A stretch of 64,000 bases of DNA, taken from assembly GCA_015680685.1 (NCBI GenBank), contig MNCI01002119.1, positions 340,189 to 404,188 on the forward strand, read 5' to 3'. This document shows positions 1 to 10,724 of the stretch, one piece after another. The notes beneath the pieces were generated by a model that saw only the letters and a program-made list of their open reading frames with translations, searched no databases and was not told where the DNA came from. Made by a program: the position numbers and the translations under genes. Position 1 is the stretch's first letter; each line of letters opens with the position of its first letter. Source of the DNA: Gnetum montanum (Eukaryota; Streptophyta; Gnetopsida; Gnetales; Gnetaceae).

Positions 1-259
1 CACAGAAACGGTCCAGCCGGAAAGATCTCGAAACCGCTGGCTCATTGGGTAGAGCTAAAGAGGGGTCCTTCAGCAATTCACAGTTACGTCTGTGACGCTT
101 CAGGGCCTCTTCGGACACCTTCTTAGTTTGAATGTGTCCTGCCGCCAACAGCTGTTTTAGCAGTTCGGAGTGTTTTACTGGTAGAGCCGCGTATTTTGAG
201 CGGTCCTTGCGCTCAAAATTCGGCCTCGGCTGGGGGGCCGGTTCAGGGGCAGGCGCGGC
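1..259 (-). CDS. Continuation of gag-pol frame of element A past an in-frame TAG (partial)
   Basis: After the TAG at 260-262 the same frame stays open to the window edge. It gives a segment with NFERKDRSKYAALPVK, LLKQLL and SLALPNEP blocks, which precede the zinc knuckle in B, C and D2. So A's gag and protease were one continuous frame. The stop could be a single nonsense mutation or a read-through site; only the former is directly supported, because the other elements do not share a stop at this place (B has a different one nearby, where CAG became TAG). Confidence 0.7.
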
Positions 260-2122
260 CTAGCTGGTGCCGGCACCAGCCGTGGCCTCAGGTGGTGTTG
301 TTGTCGGAGCTTTCTTGTTCTTGTTCCTTGCATTCTCAGTCAGTGCGGCCACAGTAGTTGTCGTTGCCTTGCCTTTATCTTTGGCTTTGTTGTGCATGTT
401 CTTGTAAGCAATGTACGCCGGGTCCTTGCTAGCCTCCGCAGCATCTTGAATGCTCCGGACTTGAACGAAGGCTTGACGTATGTCTCCAGGGGAAAGATAA
501 TATAGCTTGGACTTGATAAAGTCATTGACTTCTCCCTTGAATATAGCCAACATGTGGGAATTCGCGATCGGGTCACGAATCTCATTCAAGGTGGCATTCC
601 AACGCTGTATGAACTTTTGGACTGGCTCGAGCGGGTCTTGTTTCACTCCCATAAGCTGCTCCAATGTGACTTCCGGCTTCACATTGTACCGGAATCTGGT
701 CACAAATTGGGTCAGCAACTCTTCCAAAGTTGAAATGGAAGAGCGTGGGAGAGCTCGGTACCAGTCTAGAGCCTTCCCTGTTAAGGACATCGCAAAGACT
801 CTGACCAAAGTATGTGGCCATTGTTGCAGCAACAAGGATTCGTATCTAAAGGTGGCCAAGTGGGTGTTGGAATCCCCCTCCCCATTATACTTCGTAAAAT
901 GCGGGAGAGACATCCCTGGCGGCAACGACAACACGGGGACCGCTGGATTAATTGGATCATCTTGGTAGAAATCTGTGATCTGAATGGTGTCAGATCCAGC
1001 GGTCTTAAGGCGTCGTACCTCCTCAGTAAGGGTTTGGATAAGGTGAAACGCTTGATCCAGACCTGTTGAAGGAGGCGTCTGTGTAGCAGGCATAGGAGTA
1101 GGAGGTTGTTGGTTACCTGCTGGCGGCGTAGGGGTCCGTGCAGGTTGGGAGACCTGCGCAGGTCCCCACCCGCCAATTTGTGACGCGGGGTTAACAATTG
1201 CCTGCTGCGGAGCATAATGATAGGTGTAACGAGGAAGCACCCGTGAAAATTGCGCCGCTGGTGCTGGCGGGGGTTGGGGATCGTAAAAGGCAGATGGATA
1301 TTGTTGCACAGCAGGGTCAGCCCACTGACTTGTCGCAGGGTATTGAAGAAAGGGTGGTTGTGGCATGGTCAGAGCATGTTGCTGCGTCGGCGGGGGCAGC
1401 AACCTTTGCGCCGAGCGAGTCGTCGGAACCTGAGGGATGGACTGAGGCGCAGTGGTCGCCGAGATCCCCGCTGGGATGCCGAGTACGTGTTGGGATGGGC
1501 CCGCCCCTGCGTCATGGCGCAGTGGTTGTGTTTGCCACCCAGACAGCTGCGTCTGGGCTAGCGGGAAGCCAGAAAGTTGTGCCTGCGCGGTTGCAGCTGG
1601 GTTAAGAGAGGCTGCCTCTCCGTCAAAAGGAAACAACGGGTCTTCTTGTGTGTGGAGGGGCAAAGTATGGAATGAATTCTCCGACATGGCCGCGAATTCA
1701 TCCTCCGCGTCTTCCTCCCGCTGGGGTTCCGCCACAGGTTGGGCAGCCTGGCCTCTGGCCATGATCAATCGAGAGATGAGCTCGTTATGGTGCTCGGTTA
1801 AGGGGATTATATCGTAAACCGTGGGCTTAAAATCGTAACCCCCTCGATGGAGCACCTCAAAGTTTCGTTTTGCCTCAAGCTCGGCTCGGCTGAGGGGCAA
1901 CCTCGCTTGGATCTTGACGCAAATGAAGTTGTAGTCTTCAGGAGTTATGACCGTGAAGATAGGGTCTTTCCCCTGAAGCCTTAGTGAACGGCGCAAGGGT
2001 CCCTGAGGACCGGTTGCACCGGAGGCTGGCCCTATGGTCACTGTCGGGTTCACAGGTGCGACACCCGGATCGACAGTGGTCATGGCAGTTGTAGCAGTTG
2101 TGTTTGAATAATAAGAATCCAT
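260..2122 (-). CDS. gag: Gag polyprotein of element A
   Basis: A 620-codon open frame. The N-terminal part carries the motif RRSLRLQGKDP (about residues 43-53), found in the other gags here. A proline/glutamine-rich linker fills roughly residues 130-350. The conserved retrotransposon gag (capsid) core spans about residues 405-530, with TKYNGEGD, LTGKALDWYRALP and VQKFIQRW blocks. A lysine-rich stretch follows. Gag assembles the cytoplasmic particle that packages the element RNA. The ATG was chosen because it is the first in the frame, lies about 220 bp after the primer site and matches the other elements in position. The frame ends at a TAG, but the same frame reads on to the window edge. Confidence 0.88.
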   Translation of the reverse strand: MDSYYSNTTATTAMTTVDPGVAPVNPTVTIGPASGATGPQGPLRRSLRLQGKDPIFTVITPEDYNFICVKIQARLPLSRAELEAKRNFEVLHRGGYDFKPTVYDIIPLTEHHNELISRLIMARGQAAQPVAEPQREEDAEDEFAAMSENSFHTLPLHTQEDPLFPFDGEAASLNPAATAQAQLSGFPLAQTQLSGWQTQPLRHDAGAGPSQHVLGIPAGISATTAPQSIPQVPTTRSAQRLLPPPTQQHALTMPQPPFLQYPATSQWADPAVQQYPSAFYDPQPPPAPAAQFSRVLPRYTYHYAPQQAIVNPASQIGGWGPAQVSQPARTPTPPAGNQQPPTPMPATQTPPSTGLDQAFHLIQTLTEEVRRLKTAGSDTIQITDFYQDDPINPAVPVLSLPPGMSLPHFTKYNGEGDSNTHLATFRYESLLLQQWPHTLVRVFAMSLTGKALDWYRALPRSSISTLEELLTQFVTRFRYNVKPEVTLEQLMGVKQDPLEPVQKFIQRWNATLNEIRDPIANSHMLAIFKGEVNDFIKSKLYYLSPGDIRQAFVQVRSIQDAAEASKDPAYIAYKNMHNKAKDKGKATTTTVAALTENARNKNKKAPTTTPPEATAGAGTS

Positions 2123-2345
2123 GGATCAAAGATAAAAAACAAATGAGTGGCTTTGAACCTAGAAGAACGAAAAGTTGGCAAAAAGCACAAAAGGCTTTCT
2201 ACCCTGCCGGATTTCAACGAAATCGTCTTTGCGACCGATCTACACCACACGATTGACCTTAGACCTCCTTAGAGGTATTACGTCTACGGCCTAGGGTATG
2301 GATCTCTAAATAGGGTTACCCGAAATATTCGGATCGGAGCCTAAA

Positions 2346-2364
2346 GGCCCTCCTTCTAGCGCCA
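2346..2364 (-). other. Primer-binding site (tRNA-Asn) of element A
   Basis: The minus strand reads TGGCGCTAGAAGGAGGGCC, complementary to the 3' end of plant tRNA-Asn including CCA (recalled family knowledge: Tat elements use tRNA-Asn). It lies 6 bp inside the LTR end. The plus-strand sequence resembles a tRNA 3' end only because it is this complement; no tRNA gene is present. Confidence 0.85.
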
Positions 2365-3058
2365 GAAAACTGTAACGACAGAAAATGTCGGCAGCTGGAA
2401 ATACCGACCGATGTTCCGGCGTACACAGTTTTAGCCACGGATCCGCGTGAGGGCTATGCTGGAAAAACGAATCCGCGGCGCCCTGAACGGTCTTGTCGAT
2501 CAGACAGGGACTTACAGGTCAGTAAAACAATGTAAAGCGCGCAAAAGAAAGCGGTCTGATTTCGCGGGGGCGTAAAAACAAAGGAAAAACTATGCGATCG
2601 GATTGCAACAACGATAATGCTGAATACGATAATAGGAGGCTGGCAAAAGAGAAACACGTAGCTTCAAGATCTACACTTTGACTCACAGATGTATATCTCG
2701 CCTGAGAAATTACACTGGGGACTCCCCAATTACAGCGTGTGAAACAAGCACAAAACAACAAGCAAAAATGGTCTGAACAGAAATTCGATCTACCTCGTGG
2801 GCTAAGCTTAGATGCAAGGCCGACCAAGCTTCAACCTCTACCAATCAACTGTGTCTGATCGATAAAGTCTTTTCAGCAGAAAGATTCTTCCTGTCACCGA
2901 TGCTCAAATCCGCACTCTGCTTCGGCTGTAAAAGTGATGATTTCTCTGAGCCAAAGTGCCGGTCTTTGTATTTCTGCTCCAAAGTGCTAAATGCTCTGGT
3001 GCTCAAAAGTATGCTCACCTGAATTTTTTCCAACCCTGGTATCTCTGTTAATTGAGGC

Positions 3059-3065
3059 ATTTATA
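3059..3065 (-). promoter_or_regulatory. TATA box of LTR A
   Basis: The minus strand reads CCTATAAATGCC. Similar boxes (TATAAATACC) occur in the LTRs of B, D1 and D2, supporting this as the core promoter of the element. Confidence 0.6.
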
Positions 3066-3282
3066 GGTCACGACGCTTCCTGGAAAAGGCATAACCCTAA
3101 TGACGTAGGTCCCGGATATTGCGGGCCCTACCGACATGATCTTTTAAGTCAGGCTGTGACTACGCACAACACGCTTGTTTGCGTGTTGTGCGTGTAAGAA
3201 TGGACATATGCAGGGTGTATCACTCATCCGCGTTGCGTTGCGTGTATGAGCGTACTGATGTAGAAACAATGAGTTCAAGATC

Positions 3283-3840
3283 GTTTTACGCTCGTCACGC
3301 AGCTGTGCGTGGCAAAGCGTAACTGTATCGTACGCTCACTACGCAGCCGTGCGTGGTGAAGCGTAAACCAAGTTTTGACTTACGTTTGTTACACAACCAC
3401 GCGTGATAGAGCGTAAACGATGCATAACTTACGCTTACCACGCAGCGGCGCGTGGTGGAGCGTAAGGAGAGTACAACTTTGAATCATGACCCACGCACTG
3501 GTACGCATCGCTGCGTAACTAGCGTAAGGACCACTTATGTTATGCGCCGCAGGAAAAAGTGCCGAGTCATCGTACCTTTCTGGATTTTGCCTTCAAACTG
3601 CTTTGGAGCTTATTACGCTCATCACGCTGCCGTGCGTTGTAGAGCATAAACTTATCCTTGAATAAATTCGCCGTTGGCTGTTTCGGAGCTTATTACACTC
3701 ATCACGCTGCCGTGCGTGATAGAGCGTAAACTTGTCCTTAGCCAAATTCGTCATTAGCTGTCTTGGAGCCTATTACGCTCATCACGCTGCCGTGCGTGAT
3801 GGAGCGTAAACTCGTCCTTAGCCGAATTCGAGGCGCGTTC
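3283..3840. repeat. Hairpin repeat array in U3 of LTR A
   Basis: About seven inverted repeats of the type TTACGCTC-ATCACGC / GCGTGAT-GAGCGTAA. The first four (from about 3286, 3330, 3379 and 3427) recur every 47-48 bp. The last three (from about 3613, 3693 and 3773) are an 80-bp tandem repeat. Each unit can fold into a stem of about 15 bp with a small loop. Confidence 0.75.
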
Positions 3841-3897
3841 TTGCTCAATTTACGAATCTTCGCCTGAGGCCGACCCGTAATTTTCACGGTGTTTCAC

Positions 3898-5340
3898 TCA
3901 CCTTGAGAATGCCCTCCCTAGGAGCGTTCTTCCTAAGAGCACCCTTTTTGGGAGTGTTCTCCCTAAGAGTGTCCTCCACGAGCATGCCTTTCTACATACC
4001 AAATTTATAAGGGTGTAGGATGGTATCACATAACCTTGTCCAATCAACATATATGGAGAGAGGTAGCATTCTCCCTAAGAGTAGTGCATGGTGCTCTCAT
4101 GAGAGTCCTCTCCATTAGAGCACCTTGCATAGCTACACTGGCGAGAGCACTCTCCTAAGAGTGCTTCATGCAGCGCTTGTGAGAGTGCTCTCCCTAGGCA
4201 TGTCTCACGTTGCACACATGATAGTGTTCTCTTTAAGAGTATCCTCCCTAAGAGCACCTGATGAGTGGCAAGGTACCCCTATGCTCAACTATATGAATAT
4301 GAGTATGTACGTGCAATCTGATTGAACTCTGTGGATGGACTAGTTGTGGCACCTAGATAGTTATACGTTGCTCGTAGTTCGCTATCTTCTCACTTGGACT
4401 AGTATTTGCTTGGTCACATATGGTTTAGTCTAGAGTGAGATATATGATGTGGTTCCTACTACTATTCTATTCCTAAGAACAATAAGAGATAACTTAATTA
4501 AGCTAATTAAGCTAATGGGCAATAGAAAATAAGATCTAAGCTAGCCTAAGTACGATGAGCATCTATCCTTAATCATCCATATGCATCTTGGACTCGTGTA
4601 CTACTTCTGGGATTACCAAGTGCACATAACTCGAAGCACTATTCAATACGCTATTCAGTTACCATGTAGTTACACTTAAATGTTCATGATTAAGGCATAC
4701 TCATTCCATGTTAACAACATGAATAGTAAATGATGATAAAAAATATAAACTAAGAAAATAGTAATAAATAATCAATAATTAAAATAATTAAAAGCTAAGT
4801 GAATGCTACAATGATGGATTAATCTCGATCTTTATTACCGATCATGTATGTGTCCAAGTACATCACACTTGAACAAAGGTGTCGTATAATTACAAACATC
4901 ACACTATGGGCATGCACAGAGAATAACTAAAAGCTAAATTGCCAAAAGAAAATAAATTTTAACTCCCTAATGATCTAGCTACTACCTCACTGTGCACCTA
5001 AGTACTATATTTATAGGCTAACACAAGAATCATGATATCATGTATACGATATCATATCTAGGCTATGATACTGTGTACCCAATATCAGGGCCTGGTAGAC
5101 TATGACTAAGCAGCATCTTACGCTACGCACATGTCAGTGTTCTCCTTGAGAACACCCTTGTTGAGAGCATTCTCTTAGAGATCACTCTCCTTGAGAGTGC
5201 CCTCCCTAAAATGCCCTTCCTTTGAGCACCCTCCTTGAGAGCACTCTCCCTGAGAACACCCTCCCTGAGAGTGGTCTCCTTGAGAGTTGTCCTCTATCGA
5301 ATGGCATGTACTTGCTCCATTAAGAGGGTTCTATTTTCTC
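3898..5340. repeat. Degenerate short-repeat region, likely 3' LTR of an older element
   Basis: No gene seen. Two clusters (about 3900-4262 and 5118-5295) are made of irregular copies of GAGAGTGCTCTCCC / CCTAAGAGCACC, partly palindromic. Between them lies AT-rich sequence. The stretch 4990-5095 (a TATA-like run, then ATATCATGTATACGATATC and ACCCAATATCA) resembles 7830-7895, on the other side of the pseudogene at 5400-7333. That would fit an LTR pair on the minus strand, but I could not place ends. Confidence 0.4.
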
Positions 5341-5399
5341 TAGCTAAGTAACTTATATCTTGGTTGAATCTTATTAATTTTTCTTACATTTGTTGAAAA

Positions 5400-7333
5400 C
5401 TTCCTTTAAGAACATTCTTCTATTTTTCAATTGTCATCAACAGAATATTTTTGGCAGCAAGTAGTTTATTCTCTTCTTGTAAGGCCTTGAGAGCTTTAAC
5501 ATGTGCATACGTATGAGCTTCTGCTTTTGAAGAATCCTAATCAACCTTCTCTTTTTCCATCACCATCCTTTTTTCTCCATTAACAATTCATTTAATAGCT
5601 CTATTCTAAAATATTCTAATTGATCGGCTACAACAAGTTGGGATGGATCCCACCATTCAACTTGTAGGGCTACAAACTTTTCTTGGAGTCTCTATAACTT
5701 GGCTTCTACATGTTCGACCCTAACCTCAATCATGATCAAATTCCCTTTAGTGTAAATGGGGTTTGATTGTGTCACTGTGACATCTTGGGGGATGTTAAAT
5801 AAGGACATCATAACTTGTCATGTTTGCAACAAGTGATCCAAAGCATCCTCATGTTCCACAAGAGTCATTGAGGTATCGGCCAAAACTTGAGTATCACATG
5901 CTCCTGTGAAATCTACCAGTGGCACAATAGGATGTTAAAAATTTTTTTGATGTGGTATGTCACCACCTTTACTACTCTAGCTACATCCTAGTGTTGAATG
6001 ACCACCACTATGACACCTTCACCAGTTTCTAATTACACTTGGAATGATGCAGCATTTCCAAAGATTTGTTGTGACTAGTGTGATTCCCGTCCTCCTAATT
6101 AAATTGAGACTTCATCCCTTACAAGGTCAATTGATATGGTGGGTCATACAACATTATCAATCACCTTCAAAAAATTGGCCTCATCTCTACTCCCCTAACT
6201 GACTGTCTTCACGATGGCCCTAAGATGGCTCATCAACAGTTACTAATCTTGTGACGGCGATGGTAGTTGCTAGTTTTGCTAGCCTATGGGCTATGTGCTA
6301 GGCCCTACTTCTTATTATTGGCTAGGCCTTGTGTCTAAAAGTTGGCTAGGCCTTGCTGTTTGAGGAGCAATGGGCCCAATCATATGTTCTTGTTTAGGCT
6401 CCAACATCTCACCAACATCTTTTCTTGGTGCTGGTGGCTTGAGTAATTCAGCATATGAAGCATTTTAAGCTTTTCTAAGGATGTCATTGGTGTACCCCAG
6501 AATTCTAGCATGTTGGCATAGCTTCTTAATTAGACATGGAAAGGGCAGTGCAAACTTTCCTATCTTCTATTCTTCAAACCACCTTAATATTTCTATTAAT
6601 ATAGATGAGGAAAATTGGCATCAACCTTGCCCATCAAAATTGCACTTCCTCTTGCCGCATAGGTAGAAATTTTGTTTAACCTCTTTGTTGGGAAAATATG
6701 ATAGATACCAATTTTAAAGTAAATCCTTTCTTCAAGGGTTAATTCTCCATATGTCTTATCTTCTTTACCATATGCCTCTTTGAACCATACTTTCCTTGCA
6801 TTTGCATCAAAGCAAGTTGACAAATGAGCAAATTTGGGCCCTTTATTTGGAAGATTCAAAATTTTTGCAATGGCCTTTGTTGATAAATCTACTAAAATTC
6901 CACCAATATCAATGGTGGTTCCCTCTTCTTTATTGTGCCAAAACTGATATGTTTCACCCAAATACCATTCTCCACTCTCCAAGAGGATAAGCCATAGTGA
7001 AGAGCCCTTAAGTAGATTCTTAACTGGTTCATGCGAAAATTTGATAAAAGGCCCAAAATTAAGTTCCAAAATCATGGCATAGGATGTGGACTTTTCTTGA
7101 ATGGCTTGAAAAAATTCTAGGGACAACATGAGGTGATGTCCTTGTTCTGGCACCCTGACCTCTCCACCTCCTACTTGGCCAAATTGTGTAGTGAAAGGAG
7201 TTTCCTAATGGATGCTGAATGATTCTACCTCCTACTCTGCATGTTCTGCATGAGTTCCTTTGCCTCTACCTCCTCTTGGGCATTTGGTTGCACCTTGAGA
7301 AGGTCCTCCATGTTGTCTTCTTTTAGGGGCCAT
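5400..7333 (-). pseudogene. Plant-transposon-protein-like ORF, broken
   Basis: Read on the minus strand from an ATG at 7333, the frame gives a basic start (MAPKRRQHGG, then glycine/arginine-rich), two stops, then an open part (7153-6596). This part has GGILVDLSTKAIAKILNLP and a segment ending ARGSAILMGKVDANFPHLY. It resembles the protein found in Athila-like and other plant elements (the putative plant transposon protein family), which has a V..G..VDLS..AI..LL.LP pattern. After a frame change, ILGYTNDILRKA and ELLKPPAP can still be read to about 6400, and a short coiled coil (LKALQEENKLLAAKN) appears near 5500. Function unknown. The family call is by pattern only. Confidence 0.5.
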
Positions 7334-8595
7334 CTATAATCACATAAGGATCGATTGCTAGTAAGGTTATTTACAAAAATTTAGTTATCTTATACCTTGC
7401 TCATTGCCTTTAACAAGTGTCTAATTCTTTGATTAGTATGATTCTAGAGTTAGAATTTTTTCAAGGAAGTTTCCCTAAAATTTTAATGTCAAACCTGATC
7501 TATTTAGGTGACTCATATAATAACTTAGATGGCTAGGGTGAAGGGAGAAAATTAGTTTGGCATGAATTTCTGATAGTACTTACCCTTATGATATCCTTTG
7601 AGTGATAGCAAATTTCAAAAAAATTATGTGCAAGTTCTATAATATCCCTTCCCCACAACTAAGTTAAAAACTCCAAGTTTAATTAGATTCAATCAGAAAA
7701 CAAATCGAAGTGTTGAAGAGTAAAATATTGGAAGTTGAATTTGGACTTGAAAAGCTCTAAAAATCATGGAAGAAAATTTGAAAAACTTCCCCCATGTCAA
7801 TTATTGAAAATGACATGTGGTGCCTAAGGGTCCCCTATATATACTTTTTATGGATGCAATATCATGTACACGATAGCGCATACCCAATATCATGTCCCAA
7901 CCAAGATAGGGTACTTAGTAGAATTGGTAATTTTTTGAGTTTTTAGTGTCAAAATTGAAGGATTTGAGGTAGATTCGAAAGATCTAGTGTAATAGCAAGT
8001 GGGAATTGAGGCACTGAAAGTGTAATGAAGTGGGGTCATACAATGGAGTTCTTTGAAAAGGATGAGGAAAAATGGCATGTAATGGTTCTAAGGAATGTTT
8101 GAGTAAAATGATGATAAAGGAAAGAATAGATTTGGTAATGGAGTACTCAGAGGGTATAAAATGATGTGGTGATGTGCAACAAGTACAAATTACAAAAGTC
8201 ACATAAGTGGGTCCTTCCCAAAGTAGGTTCCAACCTATTATGTCCTTGTGTAACCACATCTTAAAATGTCCATAGGCACTAGAAAGGTTAAATGCAATCC
8301 ACACATGTGCAACAAAAGACACATATGTCAAGTACCACCGCTATGAGGTATGAATTCTATGCCACACAAGATATACGTTAGAAGTACTTAGACCATGAAA
8401 TGAGATGAATTGTAGAAGGGATTGCAAAGATTAGGATGTAAGGTAGCTCACCCTAGGCACAATGAATCCTAAGTGTTGTGCATGATTAAAGTACCATTAG
8501 CCTTTCAATCCAAGATCAAAACCAAGTCCATACCTCTAATCAGTGACATCACATTGTTTCATCCCAATGATAAACAATCATAAGAGCATCATGAT
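7334..8595. other. AT-rich flank of the old element, no gene seen
   Basis: No coding capacity recognised on either strand. The stretch 7830-7895 resembles 4990-5095, so this may be the 5' LTR and leader of the element carrying the pseudogene at 5400-7333. No primer-binding site could be recognised. The last five bases, ATGAT, directly precede element D1 and would be its target duplication if the far copy matched. Confidence 0.3.
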
Positions 8596-10483
8596 TGAAA
8601 CACCATAAAATTTCAGCACCCTAATGCTTCAGTAGAGCCTTCGAATTTTGGCAAGGATTTCCACAAGTGCATCATCACGATGGGCTATCAGAATAGTGTA
8701 GGCACTAAAGATAGACTATACAGTCTAGCAAGTTTTCTAGCTCTAGGATTGACAGGCTTGTTGGAATCTCCAATCTACCCAACTGGACAATTAGCCTAGC
8801 TAACAATCTACCCAAGGACCATGCTAGGAGTTGTTGAAAGTGTTCAGGATAAGCTAAACATTTTGGCAAGTTTTCTAATAGAGAAATCTGCTACACTACA
8901 CAGCGTAGCAAGCCTTGAAGAGACCAATTAAGCGTCTAAGATGAAAGATGATATCAAGTCAATCTTCCAAATCATTTATCCATGTTGCAACCATTAAGAA
9001 AGCTTGCTTCACCAACATAGGGTGCTATGCTATGCTACGCCATGCATCATAGCACAAAGTAGTAGGGACAGTGCACACAAAGGACCCCCTACCAAGTGAC
9101 TCAAACAAGGGGATTGCACTTGGCAATGCTTCGACCTCCAAAACTGGCTATCCCACTTAATCCTTAGGCCTCAAGCAAGGTTTCTTGGTAAAAATGGTAG
9201 ATTAAATAAGGATGCATGACACATTGGCTGCTACAAAGTGCTATGCTACATAGCATAGCACAATGTAGCAATGATGCAAAACCAATAGAATGCCCCAAGG
9301 ATGAACTCAACAAGTCCAAAGGCTTTCCGACATGGAGGACAAAAGTTGTAGTTGTTTTCTTAACTAAGCCTTAGACAAATGCTCTTAGTTTCTATGCAAG
9401 ACCTTTGTTAAAACCAGTGGCTATGCTCTGCTATGTAGCATAGCAAGCAGTTACTTACGCTACACCAACATGCTGAACAGTGTAAGTAGTGCAACACTTA
9501 CATGGAGGCATAAAAACACCTTCAGTTAGCTCCAAAACTTGTTGGCAACGATCATTCTCACCTTGACACCTCTTCGATAGATAAAATCAGCAAGTTTGCT
9601 TCATTTTTCATACCCCTGGTCAATCCCCAAAATTGTTCCTACGCTTGACCTTGCTCGCAAGAGTAGGGAAGACGTAGTCATAGAGCATAGGCTCCATTTT
9701 GTTTTCATTGTTGGCATGCTTTCTAGATTTTTGCACATGTAGATTTAGCAGTATGTTCATAGCGTAACAAGGTTCACATCCAGCATTTTGCACCTACATA
9801 GTACAACCATGTTTGCACCTTGTGGGGCCCAGGACATGTGGCATCCAGACCAAATTTTTCTCCTACTCTTGGCCCTATAAATACCTCGACGAGCAATGCT
9901 CAAAGGGTTGGCTTTTTGCATGGTTGGCTTTCGAAGAGCATAGTTGGCATTTTTAGCACTCTAGTTGGCTTTTAGTTTTCTGGTTGGCTCCAGACATTCC
10001 TTTGTGAGCTTAGCATTTTGGCATCTTAATGAGAAAAGTGGCAAGTAGAAGAATCCTGAACAACAAGCTACCAACTATAGTTCAGAGATCTATGACCATA
10101 CTACTCTGTGTAAGCTATGCCTCTTCAGTGATGCATGTTCAATTGTACACCTTCCAACAAAACAAAGGATCAAATCCACAACCTTGGGGTGGTGCACTTT
10201 CTTACCAAAGTTTGTTTTTCTATTTGTTTACTATCATTGTGTTTTGCATTGTTTTCATCGTTTTACATTTATTGATCATTGATTTACTTTGCATACATCA
10301 TTTCCAAAATGAAAATTTACTAAAGGTTAAGATACATCAATTAAGTCCCTATCTGATTGACCAGACCATTCAAGGCACCCCATTTCTGTTTCTCTCCAAC
10401 ATGGCCCTGACATGGATCCGGGGTTAAACTGTTCACCCGGCAACCTCTTGGTGTTTCTGCCACCAATGTTTTCGGTCACTACA
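8596..10483 (+). repeat. 5' LTR of element D1
   Basis: Starts TGAAACACCAT and ends TCACTACA, 1888 bp, followed by the primer site. It has a TATA box at 9876-9883 and several GCTATGCTACATAGCATAGC-type hairpins in U3 (about 9020-9055, 9230-9265 and 9420-9455). Long open frames inside it (such as 10029-10427) show no family resemblance and are taken as chance. Confidence 0.85.
9876..9883 (+). promoter_or_regulatory. TATA box of LTR D1
   Basis: TATAAATACC about 600 bp before the LTR end, followed by the block CAAAGGGTTGGCTTTT. The same arrangement is at 49410 in D2. Confidence 0.6.
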
Positions 10484-10488
10484 ATTTT

Positions 10489-10507
10489 TAGCACTAGAAG
10501 GATGGTC
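10489..10507 (+). other. Primer-binding site of D1 (decayed)
   Basis: TAGCACTAGAAGGATGG, a mutated form of the tRNA-Asn complement TGGCGCTAGAAGGAGGG, five bases after the LTR end. Confidence 0.75.
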
Positions 10508-10724
10508 TTTTTTGTTCTCTTTCTACATCTATTAGGTAGTCTTGCATGTTTTCTATACCTTGTCACCTACTAGGGTAGACATGACACCCTTGTGGTTGTC
10601 TACGGATTGTGTGGTGCATACTGGTTGCAACGACGGTTCCTTTGGAACCTGGTAGGATGAAAAGCCTCCGATCACTTATTGATCTCTACGTTTCTCATTT
10701 GTGATTTCCTTTTGATCACTCAAA

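Larger units (their letters stand above)
1..3897 (-). mobile_element. Element A: 5' part of a Tat-lineage Ty3/gypsy retrotransposon
   Basis: Reading on the minus strand, this holds a 5' LTR (3897 to 2371), a tRNA-Asn primer-binding site, a leader of about 220 bp, a long open gag frame and the start of the zinc-knuckle/pol part, cut by the left edge of the window. It is the best preserved element here: gag has no frameshift and only one in-frame stop near its end, while B, C, D1 and D2 carry many stops. Its coding sequence is also visibly more GC-rich than theirs. The lineage call rests on the primer site and on gag similarity to the other elements, whose pol shows the Tat dual RNase H. Protease, pol and the 3' LTR are outside the window. 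Confidence 0.9.
2371..3897 (-). repeat. 5' LTR of element A
   Basis: On the minus strand it starts TGAAACACC (3897) and ends TTACA (2371), six bases before the primer site, about 1.53 kb in all. It has a TATA box near 3059-3065 and a U3 region filled with hairpin-forming repeats. The same TGAAACACC start is used by every LTR in the window. Confidence 0.82.

Noticed and set aside
781-1605. Long frames on both strands opposite A's gag (for example 1198-1605 plus)
   Set aside because: Shadows of the GC-rich gag coding sequence without recognisable protein or splice signals, unlike the antisense gene at 39081-43532.
2346-2364. tRNA-Asn-like 3' end on the plus strand
   Set aside because: Only about 19 bases match; it is the primer-binding site of an element, not a tRNA gene.
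10029-10427. 132-codon plus-strand frame within D1's LTR
   Set aside because: Lies across U5/LTR sequence that is non-coding in D2, with no family resemblance; chance frame in AT-rich DNA.
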